A stretch of 64,000 nt of DNA from GCA-003244245 sp963712995 (GCA_963712995.1 CAVQKH010000017.1:186001-250000), one strand, 5' to 3'; shown: positions 7,923-16,348, counted from the stretch's first letter. Notes: a model not told the origin generated them from the sequence alone. Numbers and translations are program-made.

Positions 7923-9288
7923 GATTATCCCATCTCCAGCTCGCTGTGCCGTCCTCCCAGTCCACGACTACCTTCGGCGGCAGCGGGAGCTGGTGGAATT
8001 CCGACTCGTTGGAGTCCATCTGGTATCCAGCAGTGTTGAGGTAGATCAGCAGATCGCCGATCTTCGGGCGCCGCGGAAACGGGATCTTCCGCCAGCTCAG
8101 AACGTCGGACTCCAGACAGCTCGAACCCACGACGCAGGCCGGGAAAACTGCACCGCCGCAGGTGGACTCGGGAGTAGGACCGCCGCCCGAGGCCAGCACC
8201 GGATCCGGCAGGAACTCGCTGTTGAACCACTGCTCGGACAGACTCAGGCTGGTGCCGTCGACGGTGACGATGCCGTAGCCGCGCTCCTTGACCCCCTGCA
8301 CTCGCAACACGGTGAGCCCGGCTTGGTCCAGCAGCGCTCGCCCCGGTTCGCACAGCAGCGTGACCCCGGCCGATCCCAGCAGCGCGGCCAGCGACTGGGA
8401 TCGCCCAGCCGGCACCGTGTCCAATACCGCCCGTAACATCGCCGCGCCTGCTAGCGGCGAGTGATAGGGGTAGTAGTCCGGGAACTCCCGCGCGTGGTGG
8501 AAGTTCTCGGCCCTGAGTGTGGGGGCGAAGTGCTTCCAGTCGGCGCCGTCGACGTAGTTCACCGCGAACCCGCCACCGATGTCCACTGATGTCACTGGCA
8601 GACCCAGCGCGCGGGCCTGCCAGACCCAGTCCAGCAGCGTCGCGGCCATCGCGGCACGGGGCTGCGGGGCATAGCCGGTGAGGTGGAAGCTGAACCCCTC
8701 CAAGCGCACCGAGGAGACTTCGGCCACGCAGCGGGTGAGGGCGGCGCGCAGCTCGTCCGGGATCAACCCGAACCGGCTGCTCCCCTGCGGCGGTGCCACC
8801 CGCAGCAGCAGCCGGACCACCCCGTAGCGGCCGGCCGGCTCGACCAGCCGGTCGAGCTCGTCGAGCGCGTCGACGGTGATCAGGCAGCCGTGCAGCGCGG
8901 CCAACCGGAGCAGCTCAGCCGACTTCGCAGGCCCGGTCACCACAACGTGGTCACCGCGCACTCCTTCGGCGAGGGTGGACTGCAGCTCACCCAGGCTTGC
9001 CACGTCCACCCCGATCCCGGTCTCGGCACAGCGACGTGGCCACAACGTGGCCTTGTTGGCCTTCTTGGCGTAGTAGATCCGCCCTGGCAGACCGGCTGAG
9101 GCCAGCACGGCTTGGAAGCCGGCCACTGCCGCGTCGAAGGGCTCCGGAAAGATCACGTGAAACGGTCCTCCGATCGCGGCGGCGAGTTCGCGCAGCAATC
9201 CCCGGTCCGGGCCGAGCAGCCGGCGGATCGGCCCGGCTTGCTGGGCCGGCAGGTTGGTTCGGCTGCTACGAGTGGTGGTCAGCTCCAT
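7915..9288 (-). CDS. Type III PLP-dependent decarboxylase (Y4yA/SbnH-like)
   Basis: A 457-residue fold-type III enzyme of the ornithine/diaminopimelate decarboxylase group. The PLP lysine lies in YYAKKANKA (Lys76). The SVDIGGGF motif and the later LLCEPGRAL phosphate-binding motif follow. GSSCLESDVL near the C-terminus supplies the active-site cysteine and aspartate of this fold. SbnH, which decarboxylates a citryl-diaminopropionate intermediate in staphyloferrin B assembly, belongs to the same fold. The actual substrate here is unknown, because no citrate-ligating synthetase is encoded nearby. Its start overlaps the SbnB-like stop by 10 bases. Confidence 0.82.
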   Translation of the reverse strand: MELTTTRSSRTNLPAQQAGPIRRLLGPDRGLLRELAAAIGGPFHVIFPEPFDAAVAGFQAVLASAGLPGRIYYAKKANKATLWPRRCAETGIGVDVASLGELQSTLAEGVRGDHVVVTGPAKSAELLRLAALHGCLITVDALDELDRLVEPAGRYGVVRLLLRVAPPQGSSRFGLIPDELRAALTRCVAEVSSVRLEGFSFHLTGYAPQPRAAMAATLLDWVWQARALGLPVTSVDIGGGFAVNYVDGADWKHFAPTLRAENFHHAREFPDYYPYHSPLAGAAMLRAVLDTVPAGRSQSLAALLGSAGVTLLCEPGRALLDQAGLTVLRVQGVKERGYGIVTVDGTSLSLSEQWFNSEFLPDPVLASGGGPTPESTCGGAVFPACVVGSSCLESDVLSWRKIPFPRRPKIGDLLIYLNTAGYQMDSNESEFHQLPLPPKVVVDWEDGTASWRWDNHG

Positions 9289-10262
9289 AACGCCACCACC
9301 TGTCCGAGTCCGCGCTGGTGCGCGAGCTCGGCGAAAAGGTGTCCCAACGCGATGTCGGTGATCACCAGACCGCTGTTGTAGGCGAAGATCCGCTGCGCGG
9401 CGTCGGTCCGGCCGGGCACTCGGCCGACCAGGATGTCGGGCAGTTCAGCATCCACCGGTGGCAGGTTGCCCGCCGAGTCGGCCATGTCGGTTCCGGTGAT
9501 CGCCATCTGTGCTGCGCTGGTGGCGATCACCCGGTCGGCGGTGTGCAGGGTGGAGGGCTCAAGCCCATGGCCGAGCAGGATGGTCAGCGCACCGGGCTTG
9601 CAGTCCGCCGCGCCGATGGCCACTGTGGAGGTCGCACCGGCAGCCGCGATGATCACGTCGGCCCCGGCGGCGGCGGCGCGCGCGTCGTGGACCAGTTCGA
9701 CATTCCGGTCCGGGTGATGCCGACGCAGTCGAGCACGAACCTCGGCGATGCCGTCGGGATGGCTGCCGCAGAGCAGCAGCCGCTCCAGCTGCGGCATGGT
9801 GACCAGCAGGAACGGCAGTGCCTGCTGTCCCTGAGTGCCGGTGCCGATCAGCAGCGCGGTGCGGGCCTTCGGTGGCGCGCAGGTCCTGGCCAGCAGCGCT
9901 GATACTGCGGGGGTGCGCAATGAGCCGATTCGAGCACAATCCATCAACGCGATCGGCAACCCGGTGCGGTCGTCGTAGATCTGCAGCGTGGTGTAGTAGC
10001 GCTGCCCATCGCGGTTTCGGCGCAGCCCGTGTTTATACGACGTCTTGATCGCCACCAGCTCGCGGGAACCGTCCCGGCCGAGCATCGCGTAACCGACCGA
10101 GTGCTTGTCGGCAGGGGCGACGGTGAGCTTGCGCGGGTTCACCGAGCTGCCCTCGGCCAGCGCGAGGTAAGCCCGCTCCACCACCGCGACGACATCCGCC
10201 GGGGTGATCTTTATACCGGCCAGGTCGGTGGCGCTGAGCACACGCAGCCCGGGAACGGTCAT
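9279..10262 (-). CDS. SbnB-like dehydrogenase (ornithine cyclodeaminase/mu-crystallin family)
   Basis: A 327-residue protein of the ornithine cyclodeaminase family. The NAD-binding segment is LLIGTGTQGQQALPFLL near 140-155, and KTSYKHGLRRNRDGQ and DCARIGSLRTPAVSALLA form the substrate side. SbnB oxidatively splits ACEGA with NAD to release L-2,3-diaminopropionate and 2-oxoglutarate. That role fits the SbnA-like gene two places downstream, and the 2-oxoglutarate could supply the dioxygenase upstream. I use ATG at 10262 (MTVPGLRVL), which overlaps the dioxygenase stop as ATGA; the longer frame begins inside that gene. Confidence 0.83.
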   Translation of the reverse strand: MTVPGLRVLSATDLAGIKITPADVVAVVERAYLALAEGSSVNPRKLTVAPADKHSVGYAMLGRDGSRELVAIKTSYKHGLRRNRDGQRYYTTLQIYDDRTGLPIALMDCARIGSLRTPAVSALLARTCAPPKARTALLIGTGTQGQQALPFLLVTMPQLERLLLCGSHPDGIAEVRARLRRHHPDRNVELVHDARAAAAGADVIIAAAGATSTVAIGAADCKPGALTILLGHGLEPSTLHTADRVIATSAAQMAITGTDMADSAGNLPPVDAELPDILVGRVPGRTDAAQRIFAYNSGLVITDIALGHLFAELAHQRGLGQVVALWS

Positions 10263-11281
10263 GAGGCCGCCCTCCGTGCTGTGAGTTCGCCGGTCGTGAT
10301 GCCCGCCCACGGGTCCAGCACCCGCTGGCCATAGCCGTGTTCATCGGCCTCGGTACCCGGCCGGCGTCGACCGGGCAGCCGTACCGACACTCGCCGCAGC
10401 CAGCGGTCGGTGCCGTCATAACGGGCCTGAAACGGCTCTCGACCGTGCACGACCACGTCGTTGTCGATGATCAGGACATCGCCGGGTTCCAGGGCCACGC
10501 CGATCTTCGCGCGCTCGAGTTCCTCGCCCAACCGGCGATAGGCATTCAGGTAGGCCGGGTCGCTGTCCTGGAGCGGGGTGTAGGCCGGGTCGTAACGCAA
10601 CCCCAACCCAGTGCCGGTGTCCCAGACGGTGGCTACCGGCGGCGCGGCGGTTCCCTCAGCGGCGAATCCGTCCGACTCGGCGTAGGAGGAGTCCGGCAGG
10701 ATCGGCAGCGCCGGCGCGGACAGCAACTCTCGTTCGGTGTCGGCGAGTCTCGCGTGCCGCGCGCTGGCGACGTGGGTGGGCACCCTGTCCGGGTTGCGCA
10801 CGCAGGCCAGCAGCAGCAGGTTGGCCCGCTGCGGGTGGAAGGCGTCCTCGGTGTGCGGGCTGAGCGCGGCCACGCTGCTGGCTCCGGTCTGCTCATGCTC
10901 CTTCCCGGGGGTGGGCATGATGTCATGCACCAACCGGCCGTCCTGCTGGCCATGCCAGCCGATCGGCCTGCCCAGCGCGCGGGCCACCAACAACATCTGT
11001 GCGGACCACTCCGCAGCGCGCTCGGCGGGCACCTCCGACCAGCGCTGGGGCGTCGGCCCGATCCGATCGGCGTCGAGCTGCAGACCGCGCACCACTGCCA
11101 CCCCGGCGTGGGATTGCGGCATGCAGTCACGCAGTTCGGCTCGGAGGTGCGCGGGGATCTCTGGGAGAGCAACCGGCGCCACCCCGGGATCGGCGGCGAG
11201 CACGGGGGCGATCTGCTCGGACAGGGTGCGGAGCGTATCGGCTGATGTGTCCGATATGTGGACGGTTACTGGCGGTAACAT
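10259..11281 (-). CDS. Fe(II)/2-oxoglutarate dioxygenase, VioC/AsnO-like amino acid hydroxylase
   Basis: A 340-residue clavaminate-synthase-like dioxygenase. The iron-binding site is a His-x-Glu variant, His143 and Glu145 in LSPHTEDAFHP, with the distal His279 in DVVVHGREPF and a 2-oxoglutarate-binding Arg in the DRWLRRVSV segment. His-x-Glu is typical of the VioC/AsnO group that hydroxylates the beta carbon of free amino acids such as arginine or asparagine. It is the first gene of the operon, starting at ATG 11281, 96 bases or more from the iron boxes. I infer that it hydroxylates a precursor amino acid of the metallophore, since beta-hydroxy acids chelate iron. Confidence 0.82.
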   Translation of the reverse strand: MLPPVTVHISDTSADTLRTLSEQIAPVLAADPGVAPVALPEIPAHLRAELRDCMPQSHAGVAVVRGLQLDADRIGPTPQRWSEVPAERAAEWSAQMLLVARALGRPIGWHGQQDGRLVHDIMPTPGKEHEQTGASSVAALSPHTEDAFHPQRANLLLLACVRNPDRVPTHVASARHARLADTERELLSAPALPILPDSSYAESDGFAAEGTAAPPVATVWDTGTGLGLRYDPAYTPLQDSDPAYLNAYRRLGEELERAKIGVALEPGDVLIIDNDVVVHGREPFQARYDGTDRWLRRVSVRLPGRRRPGTEADEHGYGQRVLDPWAGITTGELTARRAAS

Positions 11282-11376
11282 GGGGTTTCTCCTCGGTCGA
11301 CATCGGGCGGACCGCCGTAGGGCGGGCTCGGGGTCGGGCGGCGCAGTGTCAGGAATGCGCCTCATTACGAGGTTCC

Positions 11377-11395
11377 CCAGATAAAGCTAACCTAT
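11377..11395. promoter_or_regulatory. Weak IdeR/DtxR box B
   Basis: A well-kept right half-site (GCTAACCTA) with a poor left half. By eye it matches 12 of 19 positions of the iron-box consensus TTAGGTTAGGCTAACCTAA. It lies next to box A and nearest to the dioxygenase operon, so it may be a second binding site for the same promoter. Confidence 0.45.
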
Positions 11396-11401
11396 CCTCA
11401 T

Positions 11402-11420
11402 TTAGGCAAGGCTCACCTAT
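11402..11420. promoter_or_regulatory. IdeR/DtxR box A
   Basis: TTAGGCAAGGCTCACCTAT matches the 19-bp iron-box consensus at 15 of 19 positions, with both half-sites recognisable. It lies 121 bases upstream of the dioxygenase start on the minus strand, suited to repressing the biosynthetic operon when iron is plentiful. Confidence 0.75.
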
Positions 11421-11486
11421 TTAGAGGATTTGCGAGGAATCTGCCGTCACGTACGGTTCTCCGGTAGCAAGCAAGGTTGCCCTACA

Positions 11487-11505
11487 TGAGGTATGGCTAA
11501 CCTAA
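11487..11505. promoter_or_regulatory. IdeR/DtxR box C
   Basis: TGAGGTATGGCTAACCTAA matches the iron-box consensus at 16 of 19 positions, the best of the three. It lies 78 bases upstream of the substrate-binding-protein start, so it probably controls the importer operon on the plus strand. Confidence 0.78.
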
Positions 11506-11582
11506 TTAGCACAGCGTTTGAGAGGCTCCTGTCACCAGATGCGGATCATTCTCGACCTGTGCGAGTACACAGCGGAGGATCC

Positions 11583-13148
11583 ATGGAGCCTGCGGAGCTG
11601 ACTCGACGACGGCTACTGGGGGTGAGCGCTGCCCTGGGGGCCGGCATGCTGCTGACCTCCTGCGGTTCAGGTGGATCCGATGGGGCCGGCGGATCGCCTG
11701 GCGCCGCCCCACCGGCGGGTCCGCCGCAACCGGGCGGCACGCTGCGAGTCGGCGCGCTGGGTAAAGCCGCCTCTGTGGTGCGTGACCCGCACGGCACGCA
11801 GAGCAACGAAAGCGACTACCTGATCATCGCGCTCACCTACGACCCGCTGACTGTGCCGGGCAGCCCACAGCCCGTCGCCCCACGACTGGCAGGCAAATGG
11901 GATGCCAGCGACGACCTGCGCCGGCACCGCTTCATCCTGGCCGACGGTGCTCGCTTCCATGACGGGCGTCCGGTCACCGCGCAGGACGTGGTGTGGTCAC
12001 TGCAGCGGTTGCGGGCCACTGCGTCCGGGGCGTCCCGGCTACCGGGGGTGGATCCGACGGGCATCGCTGCCGACGGGCACAACGCGGTGATACTGACGTC
12101 CAGCTACCCGAACTCCGAGCTGCCGCTGCTGATCCGGCTGACGACCTTCGTGCTGCCCGAGAACACCGCCGACGTGGCCGGCGCACCGGGCACCGGACCG
12201 TTCCGGCTGGAGTCCTTCGACGCGGGCAACGCCCGGCTGGTGCGCAACGACGCGTGGTACGGCGGGGCGCCACTGCTGGACGCGATCGAGGTGCGGATCT
12301 TCACCGACCCTCAGGCGATGGCGAACGCGCTGTTCACCGGTGCGATCGACGTGGCCTCCAACGTCGGCCCGGTGGCCGCTCGAACAGCGCGAGGACGGGA
12401 CGGGGTACAGATCGTGCGCCGCTCCAACGACTCGGCGCTACCGATCGTGATGCGGGTCGCGGACGGTCCGTTCGCCGACCCGAGAGTGCGCGAGGCGTTC
12501 CGGCTGGCGGTGGACCGCGAGGCCATGGTGGCCCAGGCACTGTCCGGCTTCGGGTCGATCGCCAACGACGTGTTGGGCACCGCAGACCCGAACTATGCCC
12601 GCGACCTGCCACAACGGCGACACGATCTCGCCAGGGCCGGCGCGCTGCTGGACTCGGCCGGCTTCGACCGAACGGCTCGCTATCCCCTGGTGACCTGCGA
12701 GGAAGCACCCGGCCAGGGCGAAGCGGCCACCCTGTTCGCGACCCAACTGCGCGAGGCCGGGGTCGGGATCGACGTGGTCCGCCAGGACCAGGGCACGTTC
12801 TACGACCAGACCTGGCTCAAGGCGCCGCTGTACACCGCGTACTGGGGCACCAACGACTCGGTCGCGTTCTTCGCGGCCAAGACCATGGTCTCCGGCGCCG
12901 GGCAGAACGAGACCGGGCAGGCTGATCCGGAGTACGACGCGGCTTACCAGCGTGCGGTGAGCGTGCCGGACGCGGCCGCCCGGTCCGCCGCGCTGCGTGA
13001 TCTGCAGCGGATCCAGTACGAGCGTTCCGGCTACCTGTTGTGGGGCATGGCCGACGGGGTCGACCTGGCCAGCGCGAAGGTGGGTGACCTGCCGAGGCTG
13101 GCCGGTTACGGACGGGTCCAGCTCGAGCGCACATGGCTGGCCGGGTAG
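11583..13148 (+). CDS. Family 5 ABC substrate-binding lipoprotein (Nik/Cnt/Opp type)
   Basis: A 521-residue solute-binding protein. The N-terminus carries a twin-arginine-like signal (TRRRLLG, residues 7-13) and the lipobox MLLTSC with Cys27, so it is probably a Tat-exported lipoprotein. A Gly/Pro/Ala linker follows, and then the family 5 fold (FHDGRPVTAQDVVWSLQRL, GTGPFRLESFD, VREAFRLAVDREAMV). Family 5 proteins bind peptides, nickel chelates or metallophores (NikA, CntA, DppA). Divergent placement from biosynthesis genes behind iron boxes points to a metal-chelate ligand. ATG at 11583 follows GGAGG directly; the longer frame begins inside the control region. Confidence 0.88.
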   Translation: MEPAELTRRRLLGVSAALGAGMLLTSCGSGGSDGAGGSPGAAPPAGPPQPGGTLRVGALGKAASVVRDPHGTQSNESDYLIIALTYDPLTVPGSPQPVAPRLAGKWDASDDLRRHRFILADGARFHDGRPVTAQDVVWSLQRLRATASGASRLPGVDPTGIAADGHNAVILTSSYPNSELPLLIRLTTFVLPENTADVAGAPGTGPFRLESFDAGNARLVRNDAWYGGAPLLDAIEVRIFTDPQAMANALFTGAIDVASNVGPVAARTARGRDGVQIVRRSNDSALPIVMRVADGPFADPRVREAFRLAVDREAMVAQALSGFGSIANDVLGTADPNYARDLPQRRHDLARAGALLDSAGFDRTARYPLVTCEEAPGQGEAATLFATQLREAGVGIDVVRQDQGTFYDQTWLKAPLYTAYWGTNDSVAFFAAKTMVSGAGQNETGQADPEYDAAYQRAVSVPDAAARSAALRDLQRIQYERSGYLLWGMADGVDLASAKVGDLPRLAGYGRVQLERTWLAG

Positions 13149-14074
13149 TTCTCGCGGCGCTGAGCTTGCCGGCCCGGCGGCTGGTACTGCTCGGGGTGCT
13201 GCTGGCCGTGGTGTACGCGGCGGTCACATTCCTGCCAGGGGATGCCGCCGGCGCCACCGTGGACCGGGGCGCCGGGGCGGCAGCGGTGGCAGCCCGCCGG
13301 GCCCAGCTCGGCCTGGATCGGCCGTTACCAGAGCGGTTCGCCCGCTGGATGGGCGGATTGGTCACCGGCGATCTGGGGTCCACCGCGCGCGGCGGGTCGG
13401 TCGCCGACCTGGTGCTCGGGGCGTTGCCGAACACGATCCGCCTCGGTGCGCTCGCGCTGGTGCTCACCGTGACCGTGGCGGTCGCGCTGGCCTGCTGGGC
13501 CGCGCTGCGTCCCGGCGGCGCGCTGGATCGGGTGATCACGACCACCGCGACCGTCACGCTGGCGCTACCCGAGTTCGTGGTGGGCAACCTGCTGGTCCTG
13601 GTACTCGCATTGTGGCTGGGCCTGCTGCCGGCCGTGGCGATCACCGGCACGGGCGGCGCGGTGCCGGCCAGCGCGCTGGTGCTGCCGATACTGGCCATCT
13701 CGATCCCGCAGATCGGCTGGAACTCCCGCCTGGTGCGGGCCGCGCTGGCCGAGGAGTCGCGGTCCCCGCACGTGGACGCCGCGGTGCTGGATGGGCTGCC
13801 CCGGCACCGACTCCTGCTGCGGCATCTGCTGCCCGGTGCGTTACCGACGGTGGCGGCCTCGGCAGTCACCTCGGTCGGGCTGGTGCTGGGTGGGACGGTG
13901 GTGGTCGAGGCGGTGTTCAACTACCCGGGGATCGGCTCGGTGCTCGCGCAGGCCGTCACCGACCGGGATGCCCCGCTGGTGGCGGGGGTGGTCGCGGTCA
14001 CCGGTGCGCTGATCATGACGATGCTGGTGCTCGCCGATGGGGTGCGCGCCTGGGCCACCTGGGGCATCAGGTGA
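13133..14074 (+). CDS. ABC permease 1 (DppB/NikB type)
   Basis: A 313-residue inner-membrane permease with about six helices. It opens LPARRLVLLGVLLAVVYAAVTFLPGD, the usual first helix and loop of DppB-type subunits. The coupling loop HVDAAVLDGLPRHRLLLRHLLPGALPTV corresponds to the EAA motif that contacts the ATPase. It overlaps the substrate-binding-protein stop by 16 bases and ends in a GTGA overlap with permease 2. Partners are the second permease and the fused ATPase that follow. Confidence 0.87.
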   Translation: MAGRVVLAALSLPARRLVLLGVLLAVVYAAVTFLPGDAAGATVDRGAGAAAVAARRAQLGLDRPLPERFARWMGGLVTGDLGSTARGGSVADLVLGALPNTIRLGALALVLTVTVAVALACWAALRPGGALDRVITTTATVTLALPEFVVGNLLVLVLALWLGLLPAVAITGTGGAVPASALVLPILAISIPQIGWNSRLVRAALAEESRSPHVDAAVLDGLPRHRLLLRHLLPGALPTVAASAVTSVGLVLGGTVVVEAVFNYPGIGSVLAQAVTDRDAPLVAGVVAVTGALIMTMLVLADGVRAWATWGIR

Positions 14075-14886
14075 GCACCGCCGGGTCGGCCCGGTGGCTG
14101 TCGTTGGTGCCGGCCGGAATCCTGGTGGCGGCCACCCTGGCCGGCCCGTGGCTGGCGCCCAAAGGCCTCGACGATCCGATCACCGTGCCTTACGGTCCGC
14201 CATCGGCGTCCGCCCCGCTGGGTGGCGACCAACTGGGTCGGGACGTACTCAGCCGGCTGCTCGCCGGTGGCGCCGAGCTGTTGCTCACCGCCGCCACGGC
14301 GGCGGTCGTGGTCACCGCGGTGGCGGCCCTGCTCGGTACGGTCGCGGTGCTCCGGCCGGTGATCGGGCGGGTGATCGAGCGGTTCGCCGACCTCATGATC
14401 CTGCTACCGCCGGTGCTCGGGGTACTACTGGTCGTGCTGTCCTGGCCCGACACCGGCCGGCTCGCGTTGTTCGCCGCCGTCGTGCTGCTCGCGCTGCCGT
14501 ACGCGATTCGCGTGGTCGCTGCGGCCGCCGCTCCGATCGCCTCGGCCGGGTTCGTGGAGGCCGGTGTGGCCGGCGGCGAGCGGCTCGGGTACCTGGTTTG
14601 GCGCGAGGTACTGCCGAACCTGCGCGCGGTGCTGGTGACGGTGCTCGGGCTGCGCTTCGTGGAGGCCGTTTACCTGATCGCCACCGCTGGTTTCCTGCGT
14701 GTCGGGATCGACCCCACGGACGCCAACTGGGCGCTCATGGTGCGAGAGAACGGTGCCGGGATCCTGCTCAACCCATGGGCCGTGGTGGCGCCCAGCCTGG
14801 CCATCGGGCTGCTCGCGATCGGCGTCAACCTGGCCGTCGAGGCACTCGCCCCGGGGAGCGCTTCGGAGCGGCTGGTGCGGTTATGA
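14071..14886 (+). CDS. ABC permease 2 (DppC/NikC type)
   Basis: A 271-residue permease with the DppC-type opening (VPAGILVAATLAGPWLAP) and the conserved SAPLGGDQLGRDVLSRLLAGG segment. The EAA-like loop EAGVAGGERLGYLVWREVLPN lies near 170-190. The GTG start at 14071 overlaps the permease 1 stop, and its own stop overlaps the ATPase start as ATGA. The four-gene importer is therefore tightly coupled. It is somewhat shorter than typical DppC proteins at the N-terminus. Confidence 0.87.
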   Translation: MSTAGSARWLSLVPAGILVAATLAGPWLAPKGLDDPITVPYGPPSASAPLGGDQLGRDVLSRLLAGGAELLLTAATAAVVVTAVAALLGTVAVLRPVIGRVIERFADLMILLPPVLGVLLVVLSWPDTGRLALFAAVVLLALPYAIRVVAAAAAPIASAGFVEAGVAGGERLGYLVWREVLPNLRAVLVTVLGLRFVEAVYLIATAGFLRVGIDPTDANWALMVRENGAGILLNPWAVVAPSLAIGLLAIGVNLAVEALAPGSASERLVRL

Positions 14887-16319
14887 GTGGCGCACCGGTG
14901 GTTGCTGTCGAGGGCCTGGTGACGGCATGGGTCAGTGGCGCCCCGGTACTGGATGGCGTGAGTTTAGAAGTTCGCGCCGGTGAACTCCTCGCCGTCACCG
15001 GAGGGTCCGGAGCAGGAAAATCGACGTTGCTGCGGGTGCTCGTGGGGGCGATGCCGGCAGGCTTGGCGGTGCGCGGCGGCCGGGTCGAGGTATGCGGACA
15101 GGACGTGCTGCGCGCCACCCCGGAGGAGTTGCGAACGCTGCGTCGTGAACGGATCGGCTTTGTCGGCCAGGATCCGGCGCGCCGGCTGAACCCGCGGATG
15201 CGGGTCCGCACCCTGCTCCGCGAGCTTGCCCGCGAGCCGGGACCGGATGCGGTGCAGGCGCTGCTGGCTGAGCTCGCGCTACCCGCCGAGTTGCTGCGCC
15301 GGCGACCAGGTCAGCTCTCCGGTGGCCAGCAACGCCGGGTGGCGATCGGCCGGGCGCTGTCCCGACGGCCGACGTTGCTGCTGCTCGATGAACCGACTGC
15401 CGGGCTGGACACGCTGTTGCGCACCGAGCTCGGTGAGCTGCTGCGCACGCTGGCCCGGGACCGGGGAATGGCGATCGTGCTCGCTTGCCACGACGAGGAA
15501 CTGGTCGATGCGATCGCGGACCAGGTGTGCACGCTAGGTGACTCGGTGCCGGTTCCATCGCCGGTAGCGCCTTCGGCCAAAGCAGCAAGTGGCCTCGGGC
15601 GATCGGTCGTGCTGCGCGGGCGACAACTGTCCGCCTGGACCGACCGTCGGCACAAGGTTCCGGTACTGGAGGGCGTGGACCTGGAGCTCGCGAGCGGATC
15701 GGCGCTGGCTGTGGTCGGCCCATCCGGCGCGGGAAAGACCACGCTGGCACGGGTGCTGATCGGGCTGCATCCGGACGCCGAGGGCTCCCTGAGCCTGCAC
15801 GGGCAACCGTTGCACCCGGCCGCCCGTCGCCGTGACTCCGAGCAACGTCGGCGCCTGCAACTGGTACCGCAGGACCCGTTGGGCAGTCTCAACCCACGGC
15901 GCACCATCGGCGCCACGCTGGCCCGTCCGCTGACCCGGCACGGCCGCTGTTCACCTGACCGGCGCGCCGGCCGGGTCGCTGAGCTGCTCGACTCCGTCGG
16001 CCTGCCGGCGCAACTGGCTGACCGGTATCCGGATGGCCTGTCCGGCGGGCAACGGCAGCGAGTGGCCATCGCCCGCGCGCTGGCCGCCGAGCCGGACGTG
16101 CTCGTGTGCGACGAGATCACCTCGGCGCTGGACACGGTGACCGCCGATTCGATCATGTCGTTGCTCGCCGGCCTCCGCGAACAGCGCGCTCTATCCTTGA
16201 TCCTCATCAGCCATGACCTGCGGATTGTCGCCAGCCACACGGAGCGGATGTTGCTGCTCCAGCACGGCCGCGCAATCGCCACCGGCCCGACCCCCGAGGT
16301 CCTCGGAAAGCTCCGGTGA
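14883..16319 (+). CDS. Fused double-domain ABC ATPase (DppD-DppF type)
   Basis: A 478-residue protein with two complete nucleotide-binding domains in one chain. Domain 1 has Walker A GGSGAGKST (40-48), signature LSGGQQRR and Walker B LLLLDEPTAGLD. Domain 2 has Walker A GPSGAGKTT near 285, signature LSGGQRQR, Walker B VLVCDEITSALD and H-loop LISHDL. Peptide and nickel importers usually use two separate ATPases (DppD and DppF, or CntD and CntF). Here they are fused, with a short linker near 225-245 (PVPSPVAPSAKAASG). It energises uptake through the two permeases. Confidence 0.9.
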   Translation: MSGAPVVAVEGLVTAWVSGAPVLDGVSLEVRAGELLAVTGGSGAGKSTLLRVLVGAMPAGLAVRGGRVEVCGQDVLRATPEELRTLRRERIGFVGQDPARRLNPRMRVRTLLRELAREPGPDAVQALLAELALPAELLRRRPGQLSGGQQRRVAIGRALSRRPTLLLLDEPTAGLDTLLRTELGELLRTLARDRGMAIVLACHDEELVDAIADQVCTLGDSVPVPSPVAPSAKAASGLGRSVVLRGRQLSAWTDRRHKVPVLEGVDLELASGSALAVVGPSGAGKTTLARVLIGLHPDAEGSLSLHGQPLHPAARRRDSEQRRRLQLVPQDPLGSLNPRRTIGATLARPLTRHGRCSPDRRAGRVAELLDSVGLPAQLADRYPDGLSGGQRQRVAIARALAAEPDVLVCDEITSALDTVTADSIMSLLAGLREQRALSLILISHDLRIVASHTERMLLLQHGRAIATGPTPEVLGKLR

Positions 16320-16348
16320 GCACCCGCACCACGTCGTTCGACACGTGA

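Larger units (their letters stand above)
11282..11582. promoter_or_regulatory. Shared divergent promoter region of the metallophore system
   Basis: The 301 bases between the two divergent operons are unusually AT-rich for this genome at 11365-11425 and 11487-11515. They hold three DtxR/IdeR-like sites, listed separately. GGAGG just before ATG 11583 is the ribosome binding site of the ABC operon. No small gene is convincing here. Confidence 0.75.

Noticed and set aside
10337..11245. Plus-strand frame of 302 codons opposite the dioxygenase
   Set aside because: Shadow of the dioxygenase gene; no ribosome binding site and no recognisable motif.
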